A stretch of DNA of 21,395 nucleotides, taken from NCBI GenBank assembly GCA_023819375.1, contig JAMWDI010000010.1, positions 1 to 21,395 of the forward strand. The letters are read 5' to 3'. Below, piece by piece: positions 6,881 to 15,828 of the stretch. The stretch's first letter is position 1. Every line of letters starts with the position of its first letter. The notes under the pieces are model-generated. The model made no database searches. It saw only the letters and a list, made by a program, of their open reading frames with translations, and was not told where the DNA came from. Position numbers and translations under genes: made by a program. Source of the DNA: Candidatus Omnitrophota bacterium. Lineage in GTDB: Bacteria > Ratteibacteria > UBA8468 > B48-G9 > JAFGKM01.

Positions 6881-8062
6881 ATGAAAATTAAAACAATTAA
6901 AGACAAGAATTACAAAGGAAGAAAAGTTTTTTTAAGAGTTGATTATAATGTACCTATTGAAAAAGGAATTATTTTGGATGATACAAGAATAGTTGCAACA
7001 ATTCCAACAATTAACTATTTACTATCACAGGGTGCATCATTAATAATTGCCTCACATTTGGGAAGACCAAAAGGGAAACCTTCTCCTGAATTTAGTTTAA
7101 AAGTTGTTGCTGAAAGATTATCGCAAATTTTGAATAAAGAAGTAAAATTTGCTCCAGATTGTGTTGGAGATGAGGTGAGAAAGATGGCAAGTGAATTGAA
7201 AGAGGGAGAAATTTTAATGCTTGAAAATTTGAGATTTCATCCTGAAGAGGAGGAAGGGGATGAAAATTTTGCAAAGGAACTTGCTTCTCTTTGTGATGCT
7301 TATGTAAATGATGCTTTTGGAACATGTCATAGAGAACATGCATCAGTTTACACAATTACAAAATTTGCAAAAGATGTTGCTGGTGGCTTTTTAATTGAAA
7401 AAGAGGTTAATGCATTGTCTAAATTACTTACAAATCCAGAAAAACCATTTCTTTTAATTCTTGGGGGTGCAAAAGTTGTTGATAAAATTGGTATGATTAA
7501 AAATCTTCTTGATAAAGTTGATACAATTATAACAGGTGGAGTTATGGCATATACTTTTATCAAAGCAAAAAATTGGGAGGTGGGAGATTCAAAAGTTGAG
7601 GAAGAAGCAATTCCACTTGCGAAAGAAATAATAAAAGAAGTAAATAAAAGACATCTTGAATTTCATACACCGCTTGACCATGTAATTGTTCAAAAAGTTT
7701 CTGAAGATGCCATTCCTATAGTTACAGAAAGAGGGACAGTTCCTCATGGATGGATAGGAGTGGATATTGGTCCACAGGCAATTGAAGAATATACAGATTG
7801 TATAAATAGAGCAAAAACTATTTTCTGGAATGGTCCTATGGGTATTTATGAAATTGAAAAATTTGCAAAAGGAACAATTGAAATAGCAAAAGCAATAGGA
7901 AATTCAAATGCATATTCAGTTATAGGTGGTGGAGATTCAGTAGCAGCAGTAAATAAAGCAGGTGTAGCAGATAAAATTTCACATATTTGCACAGGAGGAG
8001 GAGCATCTCTTGAATTTCTTGAAAAAGGCACCTTGCCTGGGATAGAGGTTTTAAAAGAATAA
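6881..8062 (+). CDS. pgk: phosphoglycerate kinase
   Basis: This 393-residue cytoplasmic glycolytic enzyme transfers phosphate from 1,3-bisphosphoglycerate to ADP. The N-domain carries FLRVDYNVP (17-25, Asp21 and Asn23), Arg36, the basic SHLGRPKGKPSP (58-69) and LENLRFHPEEE. YVNDAFGTCHREHAS follows at about 145-159. The C-domain shows LILGGAKVVDKI (nucleotide binding, about 193-204), FWNGPMGIYE and VIGGGDSVAAV (about 347-357). Length is typical and the protein is complete. A strong AGGAGG lies before ATG. It is the first gene of an operon with tpiA, which follows after 33 bases. Confidence 0.98.
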   Translation: MKIKTIKDKNYKGRKVFLRVDYNVPIEKGIILDDTRIVATIPTINYLLSQGASLIIASHLGRPKGKPSPEFSLKVVAERLSQILNKEVKFAPDCVGDEVRKMASELKEGEILMLENLRFHPEEEEGDENFAKELASLCDAYVNDAFGTCHREHASVYTITKFAKDVAGGFLIEKEVNALSKLLTNPEKPFLLILGGAKVVDKIGMIKNLLDKVDTIITGGVMAYTFIKAKNWEVGDSKVEEEAIPLAKEIIKEVNKRHLEFHTPLDHVIVQKVSEDAIPIVTERGTVPHGWIGVDIGPQAIEEYTDCINRAKTIFWNGPMGIYEIEKFAKGTIEIAKAIGNSNAYSVIGGGDSVAAVNKAGVADKISHICTGGGASLEFLEKGTLPGIEVLKE

Positions 8063-8095
8063 TCAAATCTTATTCGTAAAAAGGAGAGTTTTGAA

Positions 8096-8848
8096 ATGAA
8101 AAAAAATCTTATTGCTGGAAACTGGAAAATGTATAAAACACCTTCTGAATCAATAAGTTTTGTGAGTTCTCTTATTAAAAATTTGAAAAATTATGATGAT
8201 AGAGATGTTTTAATTTGTCCTCCGTTTACTTCTCTTTTTCCAGTTTCACAAATAATAAAAGATTCTTATGTTAAACTTGGGGCTCAAAATGTTTATTTTG
8301 AAAATGAGGGAGCATATACTGGAGAGATATCTCCTTTAATGCTTAAAGATGTAGGTGTTGAATATGTAATTTGTGGTCATTCGGAAAGAAGGAATATTTT
8401 TAAAGAAACAGACGAAGTTATAAATAAAAAAGTTAAAAAGGTTGCTGAAATAGGAATGAAGCCAATATTATGCGTTGGGGAAAAACTTGAAGAGAGGGAA
8501 AATGGAGAAACATTTGAGGTTGTTGAAAATCAGATAAAAAAATGTCTTGAAGGTTTTAAAGATATAGAAAAACTTGTAATTGCTTATGAACCTGTTTGGG
8601 CAATTGGAACTGGAAAAACTGCATTACCTGAGCAGGCAGAAGAAGTTCATGTATTTATAAGAGAATTAATAAGTAAACTGTATAATTTTGAAATAGCAGA
8701 AAATTTAATTATTTTATATGGGGGAAGCGTAAAACCAGAAAATATTGATTCTTTAATGAGAGAGAAAAATATAGATGGTGTTCTTGTTGGAGGTGCATGT
8801 CTTAAAATAGAATCCTTTTTGAGAATAATTGACTATCAGAAAATATAA
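8096..8848 (+). CDS. tpiA: triose-phosphate isomerase
   Basis: This 250-residue TIM-barrel enzyme interconverts dihydroxyacetone phosphate and glyceraldehyde 3-phosphate. All catalytic signatures are present: AGNWKMYK with Asn9 and Lys11, CGHSERR with electrophile His95, AYEPVWAIGTGKTA with catalytic Glu165 and the mobile loop 6, and the phosphate-binding YGGSVKPEN and GVLVGGACL. Length is normal. AAAAGGAGA lies before ATG, and the gene sits 33 bases after pgk as its operon partner. Its 3' end converges on the AraC gene, with 20 bases between stops and no obvious hairpin. Confidence 0.98.
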   Translation: MKKNLIAGNWKMYKTPSESISFVSSLIKNLKNYDDRDVLICPPFTSLFPVSQIIKDSYVKLGAQNVYFENEGAYTGEISPLMLKDVGVEYVICGHSERRNIFKETDEVINKKVKKVAEIGMKPILCVGEKLEERENGETFEVVENQIKKCLEGFKDIEKLVIAYEPVWAIGTGKTALPEQAEEVHVFIRELISKLYNFEIAENLIILYGGSVKPENIDSLMREKNIDGVLVGGACLKIESFLRIIDYQKI

Positions 8849-8868
8849 AATTATTAATTTTAAACTCT

Positions 8869-9798
8869 TTATTTACCTTTTCCTCGTTGAAGAATATATT
8901 TTTTATATTTTAAAGGGGTCATTCCTACAATTTTTTTAAAGCATCTGTTAAAAAGTGGAAAATTTGAAAAGCCTACTCTTTCAGCAACAGCAATTATTTT
9001 AATAAATGGTTCATTTTCTAAAATATATTTTGCTTCTGCAATTCTTCTTTGAAGAAGATATTGTTTTATGCTTAAACCCATATGTTTTTTAAAAAGGTGA
9101 GAAAGATGACTCACAGAAAATTTCAACTCTCTTGCCATTTTTTCTAAACTGAACTCATTTTTAAAATTTTTTTCAATATACTCAATCATGTTTTTTACAA
9201 GAGGATTAATATAAAACTCTTCTTTATGTTCCCTTTTTATTCTTTCAAAAAATAATATCAAAATTTTTAATAAAGAAGTTACAATATCCTGCCAGTAGTC
9301 ATTTTTTTCTTCATTTTCTCTTAAAATAAATTTGAAAATTAGTTCTACAATGGTTGCTTCCTCTTCTGTTAAAATTAAATTACAAGGAGAATCTCTATTT
9401 AAAATTTCTTTTTTTTCAATTTTTAATTTTTTTATAATTTGGGGAAGGAAATACAGAGTTCCCTTTTCAATATCTTTATTTTTTTCTGGAATAAAATAAT
9501 GTATTTGTTTTGGTTTAATTATAACTACACTGTTTTTATTAACCTCACATTTTAATCCATTTATAAAATAAATTCCCCCGCCTTTCTTAAAAAAGTGTAT
9601 TTCATATTCATTGTGAAAACCTATAAAAGTTGGATTTTTGGGTGTAATCCATTTAACATCTATAATTTCACCATTTGGAACTAACTTTTGAAAGAAGGGC
9701 TCTCTTTCTATAAAATACTTTTTTTGAAAATTATCTAATTCTATTATCCTTTTCTCATCCATTTGTAAAATTTTACATTTTGCTTGATTTTTATGCAA
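8869..9798 (-). CDS. AraC family transcriptional regulator with cupin sensor domain
   Basis: This 309-residue one-component regulator has an N-terminal AraC-type cupin (about 45-130; FHNEYEIHFFKKGGG and VVIIKPKQIHYF). A linker follows, then a C-terminal double helix-turn-helix (about 205-305). There FSLEKMARELKFSVSHLSHLFKKH is the first unit and IAVAERVGFSNFPLFNRCFKK the second, ending in TPLKYKKY. Proteins of this type usually activate sugar-use genes when ligand binds the cupin. It is divergent from the pilin and GH42-like genes, with a palindrome and a weak-minus-35 promoter between, so it probably controls them. Neither the ATG at 9798 nor the in-frame ATG at 9762 (MDEKRIIEL) has a clear ribosome binding site, so the true start is uncertain. 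Confidence 0.9.
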   Translation of the reverse strand: MHKNQAKCKILQMDEKRIIELDNFQKKYFIEREPFFQKLVPNGEIIDVKWITPKNPTFIGFHNEYEIHFFKKGGGIYFINGLKCEVNKNSVVIIKPKQIHYFIPEKNKDIEKGTLYFLPQIIKKLKIEKKEILNRDSPCNLILTEEEATIVELIFKFILRENEEKNDYWQDIVTSLLKILILFFERIKREHKEEFYINPLVKNMIEYIEKNFKNEFSLEKMARELKFSVSHLSHLFKKHMGLSIKQYLLQRRIAEAKYILENEPFIKIIAVAERVGFSNFPLFNRCFKKIVGMTPLKYKKYILQRGKGK

Positions 9799-9803
9799 GT
9801 TTT

Positions 9804-9829
9804 AATACTAATTAGCAAAATTTAGTATT
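9804..9829. promoter_or_regulatory. candidate operator palindrome for the AraC regulator
   Basis: A perfect 8-bp inverted repeat, AATACTAA (9804-9811) and TTAGTATT (9822-9829), is separated by 10 bases. It abuts the -35 of the pilin promoter, the place where AraC-type activators commonly bind. The DNA is AT-rich, so chance remains possible. Confidence 0.45.
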
Positions 9830-9856
9830 GTTTTAAATAGGTTTTAAAATTAAAAT
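9828..9856 (+). promoter_or_regulatory. candidate promoter of cassette 1 (pilin and GH42-like gene)
   Basis: TTGTTT (9828-9833, only 3/6) and TAAAAT (9851-9856, 5/6) are 17 bases apart. The predicted start near 9863 leaves a 24-base leader with AAAAGGAGG. The weak -35 next to a palindrome suggests activator dependence. Confidence 0.5.
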
Positions 9857-9886
9857 CATTCATAAAAATTGTAAAAGGAGGTTAAA

Positions 9887-10615
9887 ATGGGCAAAAAAAA
9901 TACAAAAGGGAAAGGGTTTACTCTTATTGAATTATTAGTTGTAGTTGCTATAATTGCTATTATGGCTTCAATGCTTTTACCTGCATTGGGAAGAGCGAGA
10001 GAAAAGGCACGTCAAGCAGTTTGTATTAATAATCTTAAACAAATAGGGCTTGCAACTTTAATGTATGCAGAAGATTATGATGGATACATACCTGGTGCTA
10101 AAGGAGCAGGGGCTAATTATAATAACAGTTATTATTTTACCATATCTCCTAAAGAATATGCCTATAAATATCCTGCAGGACTTTTAATATGGGGAGGCTA
10201 TTTAGGTAAAGTTTCTTTTGATAATTTGCCACCATCACAAGCAAGAACATATGCAATTAAATTATTTGGTATATTTAAATGCCCAAGTGACAGATACTAT
10301 TTTAGTGTGCGATCTGCTGGTACTTCAACAGCAGATGGTTATGCAAGTTATCTTTCTATGTGGTATAATGATTTAGGAAAAGGAACTTATGATACTACTC
10401 CAAGAGATAGATTGAGTCCACAGCAAATAAAAAAGGCAATATGGTCTGACCTTTTTCCTTATAAAACTACAAGTCCTTATAATCATAATTTGGATAAAAG
10501 TGTAAATGTTCTTTATATGGATGGACATGTTGGCCATTTTCAATATCACGAATTGCCATCTTCTTCTATTCATTGGATAACAAGGCTTGTAAATTATATA
10601 GATGGAAAGAAATAA
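9887..10615 (+). CDS. type II/IV pilin-like protein with H-X9-DG domain (cassette 1)
   Basis: This 242-residue pseudopilin has a short basic leader, then the prepilin peptidase site in [14 protein letters not shown] (cleavage after Gly, with Glu5 of the mature form), and a hydrophobic helix to about residue 38. [21 protein letters not shown] follows, the usual start of the DUF1559/H-X9-DG group. The C-terminal signature is [17 protein letters not shown], here with 11 residues between His and Asp-Gly. [11 protein letters not shown] precedes it and the protein ends IDGKK. Such proteins are processed by prepilin peptidase and assembled by type II secretion or type IV pilus-like machinery. It shares the transcription unit of the secreted GH42-like protein directly downstream. 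Its C-half resembles that of the cassette 2 pilin closely. Confidence 0.93.
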   Translation: MGKKNTKGKGFTLIELLVVVAIIAIMASMLLPALGRAREKARQAVCINNLKQIGLATLMYAEDYDGYIPGAKGAGANYNNSYYFTISPKEYAYKYPAGLLIWGGYLGKVSFDNLPPSQARTYAIKLFGIFKCPSDRYYFSVRSAGTSTADGYASYLSMWYNDLGKGTYDTTPRDRLSPQQIKKAIWSDLFPYKTTSPYNHNLDKSVNVLYMDGHVGHFQYHELPSSSIHWITRLVNYIDGKK

Positions 10616-10616
10616 A

Positions 10617-13049
10617 ATGCTTAGAAATGTTTTAAAAATTTTTGTTCTAATAATTATATTACTTTTTAAAACTTCATATGGGAATATTTTCCCAATAGGT
10701 GGATTTGAAAAAAATGTTGAATATCAATGGAAATGGAATATATACCCATCTGATACAAAAATGGAATTTTCTATTATTGAAGATGAAAAAGAGGCAAGGG
10801 AAGGAAAATGTTATGCTAAACTTTGTAATCCTGATTATGATACAGTTGGGACAATATTTTCTTTTTTTAGTGTAGAGCCTTTTTATGAATATGAATTATC
10901 TTTTTATTTCAAGGATTTAAACATTTTACCTGATTTATCTAATTTGAAAATTATTCTCAATTTCAATAAGAAAAATGGAGCAAACGGTAGTGCAGGTAGG
11001 AAAATAATATTTTTAGATAAATATGAAAAAGCAGAAAATGGATGGAAGAAATATAAAAGCAACTTCGTAACACCACCAGAGAGCTTTTTGTGTCATTTTG
11101 TAATTAGGTTAGAAGATTTAAAAGGAACTCTTCTTTTAGATAAAATTGAGATTGTAAAAAAGGGGAAATATGAAAATTCCGTAAATAAATATCAACCTTA
11201 TAAAATATATCGTAAAAAGTTTAATATCCAAGATGTATTAACTCAAGAGAATGGGAATTTTAGAGTAAGTTCCTGGTATTTAGGTGGTATATATCCAGAT
11301 AAAAACCTTGAAAAAAAATATTCTCAAGAGGAGTGGAAGAAGATACAACTTGAGATTTTAAATGAAATGGGAGAAAATGGACTTTATGGGCCTTCTTTGC
11401 CTTGGGCTTTTGAAAGATTTAATTGGATAGGTGGTAAAGATTTTTTTAAAAATCTTTATGATAAATACGAAATGAAACTTTGGGTTTATACTGAAAATTC
11501 TTATATCGCTGAACTTGCTGCTAAAAAAGGAGCTGAATTATTAATAAAAAATGTTCCGCCTATAAGAGCAGTTTCTGAACTTGATCCAATCTATGTTGAA
11601 GCGGTTTTAGAAATGGTTAAAAAATATGCAGAAGATTATAAAGATTTAGAATTTGTAGATTTTTATAAAGGAAGAGATGAGCCTTTTAATAACATTTTAA
11701 AACAGTTCAGTTTAGTAAAGAATCCCAATTCTAAGTTTTTAAAAGAAGTTGATAAAGAGATTAAAGAATTATATGGTTTTGGACGATATGGACTTCCAGA
11801 TATTTTTTCAAAAGAATACTATAAAAATAAGTTTGAAAACAAATTTAAATGGATTGCTTTTGGGAGATGGGTTACAGATAAATTTATTTCTCAAAGGATT
11901 GAAATTGATAAGACTTTGCATTCTATTTTACCAAAGGTTAATTATGAACCCTGTAATTTTAATTTTATACTTGGAATTGATTTTATTGATTTTTCAGCAT
12001 TTAGAAATACAGGAATTGATTGGTTAGCATGTGATCCTTATGCTTCATATATTGAAGAGTTTAATTATAGGGGAACTTATAATCATGGTTTTGGAACGAA
12101 ACTTTTGAAAGATCTTTCTGGCTGTAAAAATATTAAGACAATTGTTCAAGCATTTCCATATGGTGGTTATACTCCAGATAGTGAAGATATAATTGAATGG
12201 GTATCTCAGAGTATTAAAAATGGTGCAATAGGAATTGAATTTTATGATTCAGGAAGGCCCAAATTCTATCAACCAGATATATATTCATCAATGCTTAAAG
12301 TTGGCTCAGTTTTAAAAAGAATGAAGAAAATAAAATTTCCAATTGCGGATACTGCAATTCTATATTCTTATTATTCTCATGTTGCAGAAGGACCAAGGAC
12401 AAATGCAAATGAGGTTTATACTGCCTATTCAATACTTGGGGAAAAGGTTGGAAGTTGGTTTGATTTTATTAGTGATACAATGATAGAAAAAGGATATATT
12501 AATTTGTCAAAATATAAAGTAATTTATATTCCAAGATTTGAAATAACCACTGAAAAAATATTTGGAATTTTGGATGATTATGTTAAAAATGGTGGTTGTA
12601 TTGTTCTTACAGATCCAGAGGCTTTAAGTTTTGATATCAAAGGAAAAGAATTGAAAGAATTTAAAGAAAAATGGTTTGGCAGTTTTAAACTGGAAAAAGG
12701 AAAAGAAAAATTTGATACTCTTGGAAGAGGGATATATTTAATAATTAATGGGAAAAAATATCCTATTTTTATGCGTTATTTATTATATGGACAAAGAGAA
12801 AGCAATATCTTTTATCTGAAAAATATAGGAGACGATGATATTATAGCAAAATATGAAAATGGAAGAATTGCTGGTTTAAAGAGGAAGTATGGAAAAGGAT
12901 TTTTGTATATATGGGGATGCAATATTTTTGTTTCGGATGCCATTAACGAACCTTTATGGATTAATTATTGGAAAGAATTTCAAAAGAAAATAGGTTGCAA
13001 TATAGAGTTACCTATTTGGGATTTTACTTTGAAATATTTAATAAATTAA
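10617..13049 (+). CDS. secreted multidomain GH42/beta-galactosidase-like protein
   Basis: This is an 810-residue exported protein. I chose ATG 10617 because it gives a clean signal peptide (MLRNVLKIFVLIIILLFKTSYG), has GGAAAG upstream, and starts one base after the pilin stop. The in-frame ATG at 10602 lies inside the pilin gene and has no binding site. Residues about 25-175 look like a CBM4/9-type beta-sandwich ending LLLDKIEIVKKG. Residues about 200-560 fit a clan A TIM barrel; YKGRDEPF (Glu355) and GAIGIEFYDSG (Glu541) are candidate catalytic acids. Residues about 575-700 resemble the flavodoxin-like trimerisation domain of GH42 beta-galactosidases (KYKVIYIPRF, NGGCIVLTDPEA). The exact family and substrate are unsure, and it could be an uncharacterised GH family. 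Confidence 0.75.
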   Translation: MLRNVLKIFVLIIILLFKTSYGNIFPIGGFEKNVEYQWKWNIYPSDTKMEFSIIEDEKEAREGKCYAKLCNPDYDTVGTIFSFFSVEPFYEYELSFYFKDLNILPDLSNLKIILNFNKKNGANGSAGRKIIFLDKYEKAENGWKKYKSNFVTPPESFLCHFVIRLEDLKGTLLLDKIEIVKKGKYENSVNKYQPYKIYRKKFNIQDVLTQENGNFRVSSWYLGGIYPDKNLEKKYSQEEWKKIQLEILNEMGENGLYGPSLPWAFERFNWIGGKDFFKNLYDKYEMKLWVYTENSYIAELAAKKGAELLIKNVPPIRAVSELDPIYVEAVLEMVKKYAEDYKDLEFVDFYKGRDEPFNNILKQFSLVKNPNSKFLKEVDKEIKELYGFGRYGLPDIFSKEYYKNKFENKFKWIAFGRWVTDKFISQRIEIDKTLHSILPKVNYEPCNFNFILGIDFIDFSAFRNTGIDWLACDPYASYIEEFNYRGTYNHGFGTKLLKDLSGCKNIKTIVQAFPYGGYTPDSEDIIEWVSQSIKNGAIGIEFYDSGRPKFYQPDIYSSMLKVGSVLKRMKKIKFPIADTAILYSYYSHVAEGPRTNANEVYTAYSILGEKVGSWFDFISDTMIEKGYINLSKYKVIYIPRFEITTEKIFGILDDYVKNGGCIVLTDPEALSFDIKGKELKEFKEKWFGSFKLEKGKEKFDTLGRGIYLIINGKKYPIFMRYLLYGQRESNIFYLKNIGDDDIIAKYENGRIAGLKRKYGKGFLYIWGCNIFVSDAINEPLWINYWKEFQKKIGCNIELPIWDFTLKYLIN

Positions 13050-13053
13050 AAAA

Positions 13054-15792
13054 TTAATTTTTGCCTATTTTAATCCAATCAAAAGAAACTGAATTTGAAA
13101 TTGCTTCAATTTCTATTTTATTTATTTCTTTGGGTACAGAAATGGTTGACAAAATTGAATATAAATCTAAGTTTACAATTGTCCATTTGTTAAATGTAAT
13201 CAATTCCTTCTGGAAAACTCTATTTCTATAACTTCTACCATTTATATCCTTCCATGTTATCCATATTACAAATTTACTTAATGCTTCAAAGGGAGTATCA
13301 GAATTTATAAAGTTCTGTTTAAATTTTAAACTTAAAATTGGATAATTTTCAATATTAACATTTCCAGGAATATCCCTTCCAAATACTATTGCTTTTCTAT
13401 TTTGGGGTGGATAAATAGTTGCAATTTCTCCATCCGATACCATATATCCATCTTTGTAATATGTAATTTTCCAATTATCAACATTTTTAAAGTCTTCTTC
13501 CCATATTATTTCAAGATTTTTTTCTCCAAAACTTTTTAAACTTTGATTTTCAATATATCTAAATCTTTCTTCAACGATAAAATTTTGATTTAATAATTTT
13601 TTGCCAATTTCCTTTAAAGAAATATGTTTTTCAATTTTGGGAGAATCGTAAAAAATAAAATTTTCTAAAGGTGTAGTTAACCAGTTTTTTTCAATCTTTT
13701 TATACAATTCTTTTAATTCTGTAAGATTGATGTCATTTTCAAAATTGATTTCTAACCAGTTTAAGTAAGTTAAAATTCGTGGTTTACAATAAAATTTGAA
13801 AACTTCATATATATCTTTTGTGGGATAATCAATAGAACCTTCATCCAAATGAGCAAAAGTAAACATGGTTGTTTTAATTATTTTTTCATATTCATTATAA
13901 TTTGGTAGATTTTTAACTCTGTCAAACCAATAGGAAATTTTGTATGGTTGATATAAAGAAAGGATTTCTTCAACAATATTTAAAAGTATAAGTAGATTTT
14001 CTTTGTCCTTTTTAAAACCATCTCTATTTCTCATAATAAAGTCTTTATTGAGAAGGTATATGTTTAAATTAAATAACTCACTTGCATATTGTCTCAGTAA
14101 ATCTGTATAGTCCTTCAAAAAACAATCGTTGTTTCTTTGGCAATCATATTCATCTGTAAATGTTTCTATAGCCTTTTTTAAATATGGCAGTTTTACAGTA
14201 ATTGAATCCTGAATATCCTGAGCAATTTTAGTTATATACATTCCCATCATTCCTTCTCCAGGGGGATAAATTCTTCTTTGATATAAAGGTTCCGCACCTT
14301 CAATATTATCATACACGGCTTTTGTTAAATATTCCAACGCTCTTTTCATCTTAATATAAGAGTTTTTTCCATATCTTCTTAAAATAAAATTGTTTAAATA
14401 ATTTTCCATATCTAAATTAACTGGATTCCACGCAAGATAACAAAGCAAATCAAAGTAAATTGTATTATAATGAAGAATTTCTGGACAAATATAAATTCCT
14501 TTTAAATTTTTAATTTCTGAAATTTTTTTTATTTCCTGCAATGTTTTAAAAAGATTTCCTTTCATATGGTCATCTCCACCATATAAAAGAATAAAGGATA
14601 AAGCAAAATTATAATCAAAAAAGTTATTATATCTTTTATAATGCCATTCCCCAATTTTTTCTGGTGAATCACATATAAAAACTTTTTCTTTTGGAATTTG
14701 TTTTAAAAATATTTCAACATCTTTTTTATTCCAATTTAGAAATCCAAAAGGCCAAGTCCAGAAAATCCATTTACCTTCAGGATCCTCAGATAAAATTATA
14801 TTTATAACAGTTTGTGCAAAATCTTTTCTCAATTGAGTCAATTCTTCATCCTTTAAAGTTGGAAAACTGGCTTCTCCATAAGGAGAAATAAAATAGTAGT
14901 TTCCTTTACCATATTTTTCAATCACTGTTTTAATTTTTTCTTTTCCTTTCTCAATAAATAATTTATCAGTTGGATAAATGTAATAAAACGTATCTCTATA
15001 TTTTGCTTCAACATATTTATGATTTGGATTTTCTTCAATAAATTTTTTATCAACAGCAGCCCATCTATAAAGAGGAATATGAAAAACACAAATTAACCCT
15101 AATTTTTTTGCTTCTTCAACAATTTCATCTCTTTTTACAATGAAATTCCAGTGATCTTCTGCAATGAAAATCATATTTAGTTTCTTTTTACACATCCATA
15201 AAAGTTCTTTCTTCCAATCATTGATATCCCATGGTCTTGTGGTGTATCCATAATTACATTCCTGCATATAAAATCTTATTGAAAAAAAAGCCTTTTCATA
15301 AATATTAAGATTTTTAATTTTTATTGAATTAAATTTTGGAATCACATCTCCTTCCCAAAAAAATCCATAATTTAGTTCATTTTCAAAGAAATGATAAATA
15401 CTATATAAACAACTTCTTTCATTAGACCCAACAAAGATTAAAAAGTTTTTGCCATTTTTTTTAACAGTTTTTATTAAGAAAGCATCATAATCAGAAAATG
15501 TGTTTAGAAAATTTAAATCCTTTGAAGTAAGAAATTCTTTAATATTTAGAGTTTGCTTTGTTCCTATAATTATAATATTTCTAAAATTTTCATAGTTGTT
15601 TTTAATAGGTATTTTTGTTTCTGTAGATTTTTCTATAAGACTTGCAAATTCAAATGTTGCAAATTTTTCAATAAAAGAATTATTATTGGAAAGAAATAAC
15701 ATGGCTTTTGGTTTTTTGTTTTCAACAATTGTAAAAGAAAACGATAAAATTGGAAACAAAATAAATATCATAAATAAAATTTTTTTAAACAC
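13054..15792 (-). CDS. secreted GH89-like protein (alpha-N-acetylglucosaminidase-like)
   Basis: This 912-residue exported protein starts at GTG 15792, with AGGAG six bases upstream. It has a signal peptide, MFKKILFMIFILFPILSFSF. Regions recall GH89 (NAGLU) in order: an N-domain ending YGFFWEGDVIP (142-152); RFYMQECNYGYTTRPWD with WKKELLWMCKKKLNM (173-207); FISPYGEASFP with Glu307; WIFWTWPFGFLNW (342-354); YGGDDHMKGNL (404-414); ICPEILHYN with Glu438; and FILRRYG (469-475). Glu307 and Glu438 align by context with the two catalytic glutamates of GH89, which releases terminal alpha-linked GlcNAc. Residues about 765-912 form a beta-rich, carbohydrate-binding-like module ending SFDWIKIGKN. Many family-typical residues differ, so specificity may differ too. 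It follows the cassette 2 pilin after 36 bases. Confidence 0.75.
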   Translation of the reverse strand: MFKKILFMIFILFPILSFSFTIVENKKPKAMLFLSNNNSFIEKFATFEFASLIEKSTETKIPIKNNYENFRNIIIIGTKQTLNIKEFLTSKDLNFLNTFSDYDAFLIKTVKKNGKNFLIFVGSNERSCLYSIYHFFENELNYGFFWEGDVIPKFNSIKIKNLNIYEKAFFSIRFYMQECNYGYTTRPWDINDWKKELLWMCKKKLNMIFIAEDHWNFIVKRDEIVEEAKKLGLICVFHIPLYRWAAVDKKFIEENPNHKYVEAKYRDTFYYIYPTDKLFIEKGKEKIKTVIEKYGKGNYYFISPYGEASFPTLKDEELTQLRKDFAQTVINIILSEDPEGKWIFWTWPFGFLNWNKKDVEIFLKQIPKEKVFICDSPEKIGEWHYKRYNNFFDYNFALSFILLYGGDDHMKGNLFKTLQEIKKISEIKNLKGIYICPEILHYNTIYFDLLCYLAWNPVNLDMENYLNNFILRRYGKNSYIKMKRALEYLTKAVYDNIEGAEPLYQRRIYPPGEGMMGMYITKIAQDIQDSITVKLPYLKKAIETFTDEYDCQRNNDCFLKDYTDLLRQYASELFNLNIYLLNKDFIMRNRDGFKKDKENLLILLNIVEEILSLYQPYKISYWFDRVKNLPNYNEYEKIIKTTMFTFAHLDEGSIDYPTKDIYEVFKFYCKPRILTYLNWLEINFENDINLTELKELYKKIEKNWLTTPLENFIFYDSPKIEKHISLKEIGKKLLNQNFIVEERFRYIENQSLKSFGEKNLEIIWEEDFKNVDNWKITYYKDGYMVSDGEIATIYPPQNRKAIVFGRDIPGNVNIENYPILSLKFKQNFINSDTPFEALSKFVIWITWKDINGRSYRNRVFQKELITFNKWTIVNLDLYSILSTISVPKEINKIEIEAISNSVSFDWIKIGKN

Positions 15793-15828
15793 TTTTTTCT
15801 CCTGTTTGTGAAAATTTTTTCAAAAAAC

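Noticed and set aside
10602-10616. ATG 10602 as start of the GH42-like gene
   Set aside because: It lies inside the pilin gene with no binding site; ATG 10617 gives a cleaner signal peptide and follows GGAAAG.
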